The translations under genes and the position numbers were made by a program. This document shows, piece by piece, positions 7,929 to 16,837 of a DNA stretch of 64,000 nt; the stretch's first letter is position 1, and each line of letters starts with the position of its first letter. The notes under the pieces are model-generated. The model did no database searches, was not told where the DNA came from, and saw only the letters and a list, made by a program, of their open reading frames with translations. Source of the DNA: Duganella qianjiadongensis (GTDB taxonomy: Bacteria > Pseudomonadota > Gammaproteobacteria > Burkholderiales > Burkholderiaceae_D); the NCBI RefSeq assembly GCF_009857915.1, contig NZ_WWCM01000013.1, positions 1 to 64,000 on the forward strand. The letters are read 5' to 3'.

Positions 7929-8855
7929 TTATTTGGTGTCGACGCGGCCGATCAGCAGGTATTCGATCAGGGCCTTCTGGATGTGCAGGCGGTTCTCTGC
8001 TTCATCCCAGACCACCGATTGCGGGCCGTCGATGACGTCGGCGGAGACTTCCTCGCCGCGGTGCGCTGGCAGGCAGTGCATGAACAGCGCGTCCGGTGCG
8101 GCGCGCGCCATTTTGGCGCTGTCCACGATCCAGCCGTCGAAGGCTTTGATACGGGCAGCGTTTTCGGCTTCGTAACCCATGCTGGTCCACACGTCGGTGT
8201 TGACCAGATGCGCGCCCTGGCAGGCATCGGACGGGTTGTCGAAGAAGGTAAACCGTTTGGTCGAGACCAGCGACATGTCCATGTCGTAGCCTTTCGGGGT
8301 GGAGACATTGACGTGGAAGCCGAACACTTCCGCTGCCTGCAGCCACGAGTACAGCATGTTGTTGGCATCGCCTATCCACGCCACGGTCTTGCCCGTAATC
8401 GGGCCGCGGTGTTCGTAGTAGGTGAAGATATCGGCAAACACCTGGCATGGGTGGTGTTCGTTGGTCAGACCGTTAATCACCGGCACGCGCGAATTGGCAG
8501 CGAAACGCTCGATGATGTCCTGACCGAAGGTACGCACCATGATGATGTCGCACATGCGGCTCATCACCTGGCCGGCGTCTTCCACCGGTTCGCCGCGGCC
8601 CAGCTGCGAGTCGCGCGTGTTCAGGTAGATGGCGGCGCCGCCCAGCTGGTGCATGCCCGCTTCGAACGACAAGCGGGTACGGGTGGAGTTCTTCTCGAAC
8701 ACCATCACCAGCGTACGGTCGATCAGCGGATGGTAGATTTCATAGTTCTTGAACTTCCGTTTGATCAGGTGCGCACGTTCGATGACGTATTCGTATTCTT
8801 CCAGCGTGAAATCGGAGAACTGCAGATAGTGCTTGATCGGTTTTTGGGTAGACAT
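7929..8855 (-). CDS. argF: Ornithine carbamoyltransferase
   Basis: 308 residues. It transfers the carbamoyl group to ornithine to give citrulline. The carbamoyl-phosphate site [12 protein letters not shown], the HPCQ motif and the ornithine-binding [10 protein letters not shown] are all present. The start [16 protein letters not shown] at 8855 matches the family; the frame extends to 8915 but that part is not conserved in character. First gene of the argF-argG unit. Confidence 0.96.
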   Translation of the reverse strand: MSTQKPIKHYLQFSDFTLEEYEYVIERAHLIKRKFKNYEIYHPLIDRTLVMVFEKNSTRTRLSFEAGMHQLGGAAIYLNTRDSQLGRGEPVEDAGQVMSRMCDIIMVRTFGQDIIERFAANSRVPVINGLTNEHHPCQVFADIFTYYEHRGPITGKTVAWIGDANNMLYSWLQAAEVFGFHVNVSTPKGYDMDMSLVSTKRFTFFDNPSDACQGAHLVNTDVWTSMGYEAENAARIKAFDGWIVDSAKMARAAPDALFMHCLPAHRGEEVSADVIDGPQSVVWDEAENRLHIQKALIEYLLIGRVDTK

Positions 8856-9005
8856 AGTGGCAACTAACAGAAGTGCTGGCGTGAGACAAGAGGCCTGACC
8901 AGCTGAACCGGTCAATTATAAAGGCAATTCGGTGCAAAGGTCGAATTGCCGCACATTCTCCTGTCTATACAGCTGTCCCGTGGCTGGCATGGCAGGCCAG
9001 CCTGC

Positions 9006-11837
9006 TCAGGTGTAGATCTGGGTAGTGGTGGCTTGCTGATGCTGCGGCGCCGTGAGCGGCAAGTCGAGCGTGAAGCAGGTGCCGGCAGGTGAACTCTCCA
9101 CACTGATCTGGCCGCCCAGTAGCGAAGTGACAATGTTGTAGCTGATCGAGAGTCCCAGCCCGCTGCCGCCCTGACCGAGCTTGGTGGTGAAGAAGGGATC
9201 GAAGATGCGCGACATGTTTTCGGCGGCGATGCCGCTGCCGTTGTCGCTGAAAGTGAGCTGAACGCGTTCCTCCGCCAGCGTGCGGGCGCTCAGGCGCATC
9301 AGGCCACCCTGTGCGCGGCCAAAGGCATGGAGCAGGGCGTTATTGATGAAGTTAGCAATCACTTGCCCGTACGGGCCCGGGTAGCTGTCCATCACGATGG
9401 TATCGGGCAGTTCCAGCTCGATGCGGTGGCTGGCTGCGCGCACCCGGTTCATCATGGTGGCGATGACTTCGTGGCTGACCTGATGCAGATTGAAGCTGCG
9501 CCGCTGCTCGGTGGTGCGGTCCACCGCTACCTGCTTGAAGCTGTTGACCAGATCGGCCGCGCTGGTCAGGCCGCGCATCACCAGTTCGTGCGCCGTGCGC
9601 GCGTCGTTCATATAGCTGGCCAGTTCCGAGCGGCGCAGGCCCGGCCCGTCGAGACGGCTGGCCAGCTCCTCGGTTTTCTGCGCCAGCGTGCTGGCGATCA
9701 GCAGGCTGTTGCCGATCGGGGTGTTCAGTTCGTGCGCCACGCCGGCCATCAGGGCGCCCAGCGCGGCCAGCTTTTCCTGCGATACCAGCTGGGTCTGGGC
9801 ATCCTTGAGCTGGCGGTAGGCCTGCGCGTTGTCGAGCGCAATTGCGCCATAGGCGCACAGGGTGCGGAAGATCAGCCGTTCGCGCTCGCCGAAAGCATCG
9901 GCGTGCTGGGCCTGCACCGTCATGGCGCCCAGTGTGCGTTCGCCCACGATCAGCGGCACATACAGGGCACTGGCCATGAGCTGGGTGCCGGGCGCCAGCA
10001 CGATATCGTCCGGCCCGACGCTGGCGATATAGATTTCGCGCCGTTCGCGCAGGCAGCGCGCCGCATTGGCGCGCGGGTGTTCGAGTGCGATGGTGTTGCC
10101 GGCCAGCTGGCGGCCATTTTCCATGCCGAACACGCGGCTGATGCTGTTGCCGTCGCGGCTGGCCAGATAGATGGCATAGGTATTGGCGGGCAGTAGCGCC
10201 TGCACGTGGCGGTTCAGCGCTTCGTACACGGCGCCCGCGTTCAGGTGGGTCGTGATTTCCTGTCCGATGGCAGACAGGCGCTCCAGTGTGTCGCTGGTCT
10301 GCTGTAGCAGTTCGGCGCGGCGCGCTTCCGAGGTAGCCAGTTCGCGGTGATGCAGCCCTTCCGCGCGGGCCTGCTCGGTCTGATGGTGTACCTGCATGGC
10401 GATGGCGCGGTTGGTCGCCTCCTGGCTATGGGTTTTCTGCCGCGCCGCTGCGGCCGTCTGGGCGCAGGCGTAGGCCTGGGCATAGTCGCCTATGCGGGCG
10501 TATTCGCGCCCCAGCGCATCGTGCAGGTCGCCGGGCAGGGTATAGCCTTCGATGCCTGTGCCTACTGCCAGAGCCTGATGCAGGTAGTGCAGCGTGGCGT
10601 TGGGCTCCGTCATGCCGGCCGGTGCGGGCAGGGTATGGCGCTCGTGGATCAGGGCCAGCACCCGCAGTGCTGCCACGTGGTTGTACAGATTGGTCTGCTC
10701 GGCGGCCAGCGCGACCGCGCGCAGGGCGATGCTGCGTGCTTCGACGGGACGGTCGAGGAAGCACAGGGCATGGGCCTGGCCGCGCCGCGCAATCGACTGG
10801 AAGTCGGCCTGCTGCATGGCGTCGGCGCGCGCCTGCATGCGCTCGAAGGCTTCCAGCGCCGTGACGTAGTCGGCCTGATCGAGCGCCAGATCGCCCAGAT
10901 AGGATAGCGCGTGGGCATAGCTGCGCGCGCCGGGCAAGGGCGTCAGCACCTGCAGCGCTTCGCGCAGCAGTTCTTCGGCGGCGTCGAGCCGGCCCACGCG
11001 GCGCATGGTCTCGGCCGTGTGTACCAGTGCCGCGCCTATGCTGCGGGGCCAGCCGGTAGGGCGGGCCAGATCGAGTGCACTCTGCATCCATTCGAGCGCA
11101 GCGTGGTGGTCGTTCAGGCTGGTGAAATTCAGGCCGATGTTGATGGCTGCTGTGACGGCAACGCGGATCTGGCCCGTTTCCAGCGCCGCTTCGTAAGCGC
11201 GGATGTAGTAGCGTACTGCCGCGCCGTTGTTGCTGTGCTGGCTGGCCGCCAGTCCGATGAAGTCATATACGCCGGCCAGCACGGCAGGCGGATAGTCAGC
11301 GTTGGCGGGGAAGCGCGCGCCCCAGCGCCGCTCGGCGGAGGTCAGATCGTGCATCACCGCCCAGCGTGCCGACGCTGCTTCGGCAATGTCCACCCGCTGC
11401 TGGTCGCCGACACTGCGGGCGGCGGCGGCCATCAGTTCCAGTTCTTCGCCGGCGTCCTGATGCTGGCCGTGGTCGATGGCTATCCCTGCGCGCAGCCAGT
11501 GGGCATCGGCACAACCCTGATGGTCGCCCAGATGGCAGAAGGTCTGGTAGGCCGGATCGAGCAGCTCGCTGGCACTTTCCAGATTACCGCTGAGCCAGAC
11601 GGTTTCGGCCTGCACCAGCTGCAAGCGGGCGTTGAGCTGGCGCTGGTGCGCAGCGGGCAGGGTAGAGGCGGCCAGCAGCTGCAGGCATTCCTGCACCAGT
11701 GCCGCAGCACGTGTACTGTCGCGCTGGCGCAGATGCCAGGTGAGCGGCAGCAGCACCGGCAGGCGCGCCGGGCCGCGCAGCGACAGCAGGGCGTGTTCCC
11801 AGCGTGCTAGCTCATCGTCATGCGCGAACATCTCCAT
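9006..11837 (-). CDS. TPR-GAF sensor histidine kinase
   Basis: 943 residues and no transmembrane segment, so probably cytoplasmic. Residues about 10-480 are helical repeats of TPR type (for example AAVRYYIRAYEAALETG). A GAF-type domain follows (about 535-665, with LYVPLIVGERTLGAMTVQAQ). Then come a HisKA domain with the H-box GVAHELNTPIGN and a HATPase domain with N box NFINNALLHAF, G1 box DNGSGI and G2 box GSGLGLSISYNIV. No receiver domain is present and no response regulator is adjacent, so its partner is unknown. ATG at 11837 has AAGG six bases upstream; the ATG at 11843 would leave no spacing. Confidence 0.85.
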   Translation of the reverse strand: MEMFAHDDELARWEHALLSLRGPARLPVLLPLTWHLRQRDSTRAAALVQECLQLLAASTLPAAHQRQLNARLQLVQAETVWLSGNLESASELLDPAYQTFCHLGDHQGCADAHWLRAGIAIDHGQHQDAGEELELMAAAARSVGDQQRVDIAEAASARWAVMHDLTSAERRWGARFPANADYPPAVLAGVYDFIGLAASQHSNNGAAVRYYIRAYEAALETGQIRVAVTAAINIGLNFTSLNDHHAALEWMQSALDLARPTGWPRSIGAALVHTAETMRRVGRLDAAEELLREALQVLTPLPGARSYAHALSYLGDLALDQADYVTALEAFERMQARADAMQQADFQSIARRGQAHALCFLDRPVEARSIALRAVALAAEQTNLYNHVAALRVLALIHERHTLPAPAGMTEPNATLHYLHQALAVGTGIEGYTLPGDLHDALGREYARIGDYAQAYACAQTAAAARQKTHSQEATNRAIAMQVHHQTEQARAEGLHHRELATSEARRAELLQQTSDTLERLSAIGQEITTHLNAGAVYEALNRHVQALLPANTYAIYLASRDGNSISRVFGMENGRQLAGNTIALEHPRANAARCLRERREIYIASVGPDDIVLAPGTQLMASALYVPLIVGERTLGAMTVQAQHADAFGERERLIFRTLCAYGAIALDNAQAYRQLKDAQTQLVSQEKLAALGALMAGVAHELNTPIGNSLLIASTLAQKTEELASRLDGPGLRRSELASYMNDARTAHELVMRGLTSAADLVNSFKQVAVDRTTEQRRSFNLHQVSHEVIATMMNRVRAASHRIELELPDTIVMDSYPGPYGQVIANFINNALLHAFGRAQGGLMRLSARTLAEERVQLTFSDNGSGIAAENMSRIFDPFFTTKLGQGGSGLGLSISYNIVTSLLGGQISVESSPAGTCFTLDLPLTAPQHQQATTTQIYT

Positions 11838-11929
11838 CGGCATCCTTGCAGAGTAAAGGTTAATATTGCTCTGTGGAATTATACGGTGCAGCTCGCCGCA
11901 AGGGGGAGTGCGGCCCGGAGTTGTTATCC

Positions 11930-12901
11930 TTAGTACAGCGTTTGTGCTGATTCGTGCAACAACTGCCCGTACAGAGTATGCCGCATTTTGGCGATTTTGC
12001 CATCGGCCACGGCATCGAGCACGGCGCACTGGGGCTCGCTCAGGTGGCGGCAGTTGTAGAACTTGCAGTGGCCGAGATAGGCGGAGAACTCGACGAAGGC
12101 GCGCTCCAGCATGCCTTCGCTCAGGTGGTACAGGCCGAACTCCTGAAAACCGGGCGAGTCGATGATGGCCGAATCCGGCCCCAGTCCGGGCAGCTGGTAC
12201 AGGCGGGTGAAGGTGGTGGTGTGTTTGCCCGTATCGAGCGCGGCGGAAATTTCGCGCACGGCGATATCGGCTTCCGGCACCAGCAGATTGATCAGCGACG
12301 ATTTGCCCATGCCGGACTGGCCGATCAGGATGGACGACTGGCCCGCGAGCAAAGGCTTGAGGGTGGCCAGCGTCTGTTCCGGTTGCGCCTTGGCCGACAC
12401 TTCATAGACCGGGTAGCCCAGCGCGGCGTAAGGCTGCACGCGCTCGCGGGTTTTGGCCAGCGATTCCACCACATCGACTTTGTTGAGTATCAGATGGGCC
12501 TTGATGCCTGCAGCTTCCGCCGCCACCAGTGCGCGCGAGACCAGATCGTCGGCGAAGCCCGGTTCGGTAGCCACCACGATGAACAGCTGGGTCAGGTTGG
12601 CCGCCAGCAGCTTGGATTTGTACTGGTCCGAGCGGTACAGCAGGGTGCGGCGTTCGCTGATTTCGTCGATCACGCCCTGATCGGCCGAAGTGCGGGTCAG
12701 CATGACCTGATCGCCCACCGCTACATTGGTTTTTTTGCCGCGCGTGACGCATTGCAGTTTTTCGCCGTCCGCTTCGGCCAGATAGTGGCGGCCGTGGGCG
12801 GCGATGATGACCGCTTGCAGTTGTTCGCCGCTGGCGTCGGCACCGTTGCTGCGCCGGGCGCTGGCCTTGCCGCTGGCGCGGCTGTGTTTGGGCGCGCTCA
12901 T
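11930..12901 (-). CDS. rsgA: Ribosome small subunit biogenesis GTPase RsgA
   Basis: 323 residues. It is a circularly permuted GTPase that acts late in 30S subunit maturation. An N-terminal basic tail and OB-fold (about 30-100) precede the G domain with motif order G4 (NKVD), G5 (SAK), G1 ([10 protein letters not shown]) and G3 (DSPG). The C-terminal zinc site is [16 protein letters not shown]. Its ATG overlaps the end of the M48 protease gene by four bases, so the two are translationally coupled. Confidence 0.95.
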   Translation of the reverse strand: MSAPKHSRASGKASARRSNGADASGEQLQAVIIAAHGRHYLAEADGEKLQCVTRGKKTNVAVGDQVMLTRTSADQGVIDEISERRTLLYRSDQYKSKLLAANLTQLFIVVATEPGFADDLVSRALVAAEAAGIKAHLILNKVDVVESLAKTRERVQPYAALGYPVYEVSAKAQPEQTLATLKPLLAGQSSILIGQSGMGKSSLINLLVPEADIAVREISAALDTGKHTTTFTRLYQLPGLGPDSAIIDSPGFQEFGLYHLSEGMLERAFVEFSAYLGHCKFYNCRHLSEPQCAVLDAVADGKIAKMRHTLYGQLLHESAQTLY

Positions 12902-14166
12902 GCTGCCGCCGCGTGCAGGTGGCGGATGCGCACGCTGGCCGGCGGATGGCTATCGTAGAAAGCCGAATGCAGCGGATCGGGCGTCAGGGTGGAGGCATTG
13001 TCTTCGTACATTTTGACCAGTGCCGATACCAGATCCGCGGCCTGGGAGTGTTTGGCAGCGAAAGCGTCCGCTTCGAATTCGTGTTTGCGCGAGCTGAGCG
13101 AAGTCAGCGGGCCGAACAGGAAGGTGAACACGGGCAGCACCAGCATGAACAGCAGCAGGGCCATAGCGTCATTGCCCTGCGCGGGCAGCAGCAGCGGATC
13201 GACACCCAGCCCCGTGTAGAACCACAGCTGGTTTTTCAGGTAGCCGAGCAGGGCGAGGAAGCCTAGCGACAGGGCGAACATCATGGCGATGCGCTTGATG
13301 ATGTGCTTGAGCTTGAAGTGACCGAGTTCGTGCGCTAGCACGGCTTCGATTTCCTGCGGCTGCAGGCGCGACAGCAGGGTGTCGAAGAAGACGATGCGCT
13401 TGTTGGCGCCAAAGCCGGAGAAGTAGGCATTGCCGTGGGCGCTGCGTTTGGATCCATCCATCACGAACAGGCCTTTGGAAGCAAAGCCTACGCGCTCCAT
13501 CAGGCCTTCGATGCGCTGTTTGAGCGCGGCGTCTTCCAGCGGAGTAAATTTGTTGAACAGGGGCGCGATCACAGTCGGGTACAGTACCATCATCAGCAGC
13601 TGGAAGCCGCTCCACACGGCCCACGCATAGAACCACCACAGTGCGCCCGATTTTTCCATCAGCGTCAGCACCAGCCAGATCAGGGGCAGGCCGATCACGG
13701 CCGCCAGCAGCGCGCCTTTTAGCATGTCGGCGAAGAACAGGCCCGGCGTCATCTTGTTGAAGCCGAAGCGCTGTTCCAGATTAAATTGTTTGTAGTAGTC
13801 GAGCGGCAGGTCGATCAGGCCGGAAATCACGGTAAAAGCGGCCAGCAGGGCCAGCTGATAGGTCATGCCGGGGCCGGTGAGCTGGAACACGTGCAGCGAC
13901 AGCCACTGCAGGCCGCCCAGCAGGGTGAAGGCGATCAGCATGCCGGTGCTGACCAGCAGGCTGACCAGCCCCAGCTTGGTGCGGGCGATGGTGTAGTCAG
14001 CCGCTTTCTGGTGGGCGGCGAGGGGGATTTTCTCGGCAAACTCGGCGGGAACGGCGCTGCGGTGGGTCAGCACATGGCGGATCTGGCGCGAAGCGAGCCA
14101 GAAACGCACGATCAGCGTCAAAATGATGAAAGAAACAAACAAAATCGAAAACGCGAGTGAATACAT
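12898..14166 (-). CDS. M48 family membrane metallopeptidase (Ste24-like)
   Basis: 422 residues. Several membrane helices (about 1-25, 65-90, 100-125, 150-180) precede the zinc motif [11 protein letters not shown], with further helices and the downstream [17 protein letters not shown] stretch supplying the third zinc ligand. Architecture matches CAAX-protease-like (Ste24/HtpX clan) enzymes. In bacteria these are thought to act in membrane-protein quality control; substrates are unknown. It is the first gene of a two-gene unit with rsgA and is divergent from orn, 53 bp away. Confidence 0.9.
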   Translation of the reverse strand: MYSLAFSILFVSFIILTLIVRFWLASRQIRHVLTHRSAVPAEFAEKIPLAAHQKAADYTIARTKLGLVSLLVSTGMLIAFTLLGGLQWLSLHVFQLTGPGMTYQLALLAAFTVISGLIDLPLDYYKQFNLEQRFGFNKMTPGLFFADMLKGALLAAVIGLPLIWLVLTLMEKSGALWWFYAWAVWSGFQLLMMVLYPTVIAPLFNKFTPLEDAALKQRIEGLMERVGFASKGLFVMDGSKRSAHGNAYFSGFGANKRIVFFDTLLSRLQPQEIEAVLAHELGHFKLKHIIKRIAMMFALSLGFLALLGYLKNQLWFYTGLGVDPLLLPAQGNDAMALLLFMLVLPVFTFLFGPLTSLSSRKHEFEADAFAAKHSQAADLVSALVKMYEDNASTLTPDPLHSAFYDSHPPASVRIRHLHAAAA

Positions 14167-14219
14167 TCTATGCCTGTGAGAAAATGGCAGATTAGGATTA
14201 ATTAAGCCAAGAGAGAATT

Positions 14220-14816
14220 ATGTCACAAGCTAACGAATTGCCAGAAGGTTCCGAATCCGCCGCCATCAAGCCGGTGCAGAATGAGTTCAATCTGGTGTGG
14301 GTGGATATGGAAATGACGGGTCTGGAGCCCGACACCGACCGCATCATCGAAGTGGCCGTGGTGGTGACCGATATGCACCTGAACGTACTGGCCGAAGGCC
14401 CGGTATTTGCGATTCACCAGAGCGATGAAACGCTGGACAAGATGGATGCGTGGAACAAGGGCACCCACGGCCGTTCCGGCCTGATCGACCGCGTCAAGGC
14501 GTCCACCGTGTCGGAAGCCGAGGCCGAAGAAGCGCTGATCGCCTTCATGAAGCAGTGGGTACCGAAGGGCAAAGCGCCGATGTGCGGCAATACCATCGGT
14601 CAGGACCGCCGCTTCATGGTGCGCTACATGCCCAAGCTGGAAGCCTTCTTCCACTACCGGAATATCGACGTCTCCACGCTGAAAGAGCTGTGCAAGCGCT
14701 GGAAGCCGGAAATCGTGGCCGGTTTCAAGAAGCACCAGAAGCACACGGCACTGGCCGACATCATCGAATCGATCGAAGAACTCAAGTACTACCGCGAGCA
14801 CTTCATCCAGCTGTAA
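14220..14816 (+). CDS. orn: Oligoribonuclease
   Basis: 198 residues. It degrades 2-5 nt RNA fragments and pGpG to mononucleotides, finishing mRNA and c-di-GMP turnover. DEDDh exonuclease motifs are seen: [14 protein letters not shown] (Asp, Glu), [13 protein letters not shown] and [12 protein letters not shown]. An N-terminal extension of about 20 residues precedes the usual start. A purine-rich AAGAGAG lies before the ATG. Confidence 0.96.
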   Translation: MSQANELPEGSESAAIKPVQNEFNLVWVDMEMTGLEPDTDRIIEVAVVVTDMHLNVLAEGPVFAIHQSDETLDKMDAWNKGTHGRSGLIDRVKASTVSEAEAEEALIAFMKQWVPKGKAPMCGNTIGQDRRFMVRYMPKLEAFFHYRNIDVSTLKELCKRWKPEIVAGFKKHQKHTALADIIESIEELKYYREHFIQL

Positions 14817-14844
14817 GCAGCACGCCAAGCTAGCGGCAATAAAA

Positions 14845-14868
14845 AAGGGTCAGGCTAGCCTGACCCTT
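14845..14868. terminator. Bidirectional terminator between orn and the YecA-like gene
   Basis: AAGGGTCAGG-CTAG-CCTGACCCTT forms a 10-bp stem with an A tract on the left. It serves convergent genes: orn on plus, and the gene ending at 14889 on minus. Confidence 0.85.
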
Positions 14869-14888
14869 GTTACATCACGCCGCAGCGC

Positions 14889-15578
14889 TTATTCGTCGGC
14901 GCCACAGCACTTCTTGTATTTTTTGCCACTGCCGCATGGGCAATCGTCATTGCGGCCTACTTTCGGCTCGTCGCGCTTGACGGTGCTGACGGCAGCCTTG
15001 CGGCGCGGGACCCAGAACTTGTGGATGGCCGGCAGGTTGGCTTCCAGTTCCAGCGCCAGTTTGTGCGCTTTCACCGGGTCTTCTACCAGCGGCAGTTCGG
15101 CTTCGTCGATTTCGTCCGCGCCCAGCAGGTAGATAGGCTGCATCAGGTCTTTCAGCTCCGATTCCCAGATCGCATCCCACGAGCCGGGACGCAGTTCCAT
15201 GCCTTCCCAGAAGCCCCAGCACCATGCTTCGGCATCGATCAGGGTCTGGCCTAGGTGTTCGTGCTCGACGAACAGGGGCTCGAATTCTTTCGGCGCGACT
15301 TCAAAGGTCACCAGCACTTCGTTCATAAAGCGCATGATCAGGTTGAGGATGCGCTCTTCTTCCTTGGCGTGCTTGAATTGCGGGATGTCGGTGTCTTCCT
15401 GACCCCACACGCGTTTCAGCCATTCCGCCGGCATGATGGTTTCCGGACCGATAGCGATGGCGGTCAGGTAGCCGTGCAGCATGTCCATGGTCATGGCATC
15501 TTCAGGGCTGCGCTCGGACAGCAGGAAACTGTCGAGTTCGTCGAATTCTTTTTCGCTCAGGGGCTGGTCGAGTTGCAT
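14889..15578 (-). CDS. YecA/UPF0149 family protein with C-terminal SEC-C motif
   Basis: 229 residues. The N-terminal region ([20 protein letters not shown], then [12 protein letters not shown]) is the YecA-like UPF0149 helical domain. The C-terminus is a SEC-C zinc motif, [19 protein letters not shown], the same type that lets SecA bind ribosomes or SecB. Other proteins with this tail interact with the ribosome, so such a role is inferred. Single gene on the minus strand. Confidence 0.9.
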   Translation of the reverse strand: MQLDQPLSEKEFDELDSFLLSERSPEDAMTMDMLHGYLTAIAIGPETIMPAEWLKRVWGQEDTDIPQFKHAKEEERILNLIMRFMNEVLVTFEVAPKEFEPLFVEHEHLGQTLIDAEAWCWGFWEGMELRPGSWDAIWESELKDLMQPIYLLGADEIDEAELPLVEDPVKAHKLALELEANLPAIHKFWVPRRKAAVSTVKRDEPKVGRNDDCPCGSGKKYKKCCGADE

Positions 15579-15640
15579 AATCTGCTCTTTTTATTGGTTG
15601 GAAGCCGACAGTATACACGCCGCCCCCTTACAATGCCGTT

Positions 15641-16720
15641 ATGAACCAAGATGACTACGATGACGAGGCGGCCGATGCCCGCGCTGCGGCGCTGGCGGCA
15701 GCCATGGCCGGACCGCCGGACAGCACGGTGGACCAGTGCCAGCCTGTGGCGCACCCCTATTCGGCGCTGACGCCCGATTGCGTGCTTGATGCACTGGAAA
15801 GTCTGGGCATCCACAGCGATGGCCGGCTGCTGGCCTTGAATAGCTACGAAAACCGGGTCTATCAGGTAGGCGTGGAAGAGGGCGCGCCGCTGGTGCTGAA
15901 GTTCTATCGTCCCCAGCGCTGGAGCGACGCTGCCATACTGGAAGAGCATGCTTTCACCCGCGAACTGGCCGAACGCGAAATTCCCGTGGTGCCGGCACAG
16001 GTGTTGAATGGCCAGACGCTGCACCATTATCAGGGTTTCCGTTTTGCCGTGTTTGCCCGGCATGGCGGCCGCGCGCCCGAACTGGGCGACCCGCAGGTGC
16101 TGGAATGGACGGGGCGCTTTATCGCCCGCATTCATGCCGTCGGCGCCCGGCAGGCATATACAGAGCGCCCTGCGCTCGACATCGCCAGCTTTGGCCACGC
16201 GTCTTGCGCTTTTTTACAGGAGCGGCGTTTTATACCGCCCGATCTGGCTGCGGCCTACGCCAGCGTGAGCCAGCTGGCGCTGGACGGCGTGCAGCGTTGC
16301 TACGAGCGGGCCGGCGCGCTGCCGCAGCTGCGGCTGCATGGTGATTGCCACGGTGGCAACGTGCTGTGGACCGACGCCGGTCCCCATTTTGTCGACTTTG
16401 ACGATAGCCGCATGGGGCCGGCCGTGCAGGATCTGTGGATGATGCTGTCGGGCGAACGCAGCGAACAGCTGCGCCAGATGGGCGACATACTGACCGGTTA
16501 CGAAGATTTCTGCGAGTTTTCTCCACGCCAGATGCATCTGGTGGAAGCCCTGCGCACCCTGCGCCTGATGCATTACTCGGCGTGGCTGGCGCGGCGCTGG
16601 GACGACCCGGCATTCCCGCTGGCTTTCCCCTGGTTTAACACCCAGCAGTACTGGCAGGACCGCATACTCGAACTGCGCGAGCAGGTGGCCCTGATGGACG
16701 AGCCGCCGCTGGCGATCTAG
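15641..16720 (+). CDS. srkA: Stress response serine/threonine protein kinase SrkA-like
   Basis: 359 residues; SrkA (YihE/RdoA) of E. coli is 328. The N-terminal ~35 residues are an acidic, alanine-rich extension. The kinase-like fold shows LKFYRPQRWSD (ATP-binding lysine), the catalytic loop LHGDCHGGNVLW and the metal-binding VDFDDSRMGP. E. coli SrkA counters stress-induced cell death; the same role here is by homology. The imperfect stem AGCGGGA-TTT-TCCCGCT follows the gene without a T tract. Confidence 0.9.
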   Translation: MNQDDYDDEAADARAAALAAAMAGPPDSTVDQCQPVAHPYSALTPDCVLDALESLGIHSDGRLLALNSYENRVYQVGVEEGAPLVLKFYRPQRWSDAAILEEHAFTRELAEREIPVVPAQVLNGQTLHHYQGFRFAVFARHGGRAPELGDPQVLEWTGRFIARIHAVGARQAYTERPALDIASFGHASCAFLQERRFIPPDLAAAYASVSQLALDGVQRCYERAGALPQLRLHGDCHGGNVLWTDAGPHFVDFDDSRMGPAVQDLWMMLSGERSEQLRQMGDILTGYEDFCEFSPRQMHLVEALRTLRLMHYSAWLARRWDDPAFPLAFPWFNTQQYWQDRILELREQVALMDEPPLAI

Positions 16721-16781
16721 CGAATTAGCGGGATTTTCCCGCTCTGCTTGGCTTTAGGCGCTGGACAGCACTGCTTGATAA

Positions 16782-16837
16782 TGAGAACTCAGAAATCCCG
16801 GCGGGTGCCGGGGTACATCGTCTAGCGAGAGTTCTCA
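16782..16837 (+). promoter_or_regulatory. Inverted repeat enclosing the start of the coiled-coil gene
   Basis: TGAGAACTC (16782-16790) is exactly complementary to GAGTTCTCA (16829-16837), whose last base is the A of the start codon. A second small stem, CCCGG/CCGGG, lies inside. Folded RNA would hide the weak ribosome binding site and the start codon, so translation could be controlled by structure. An operator is an alternative. Confidence 0.45.
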
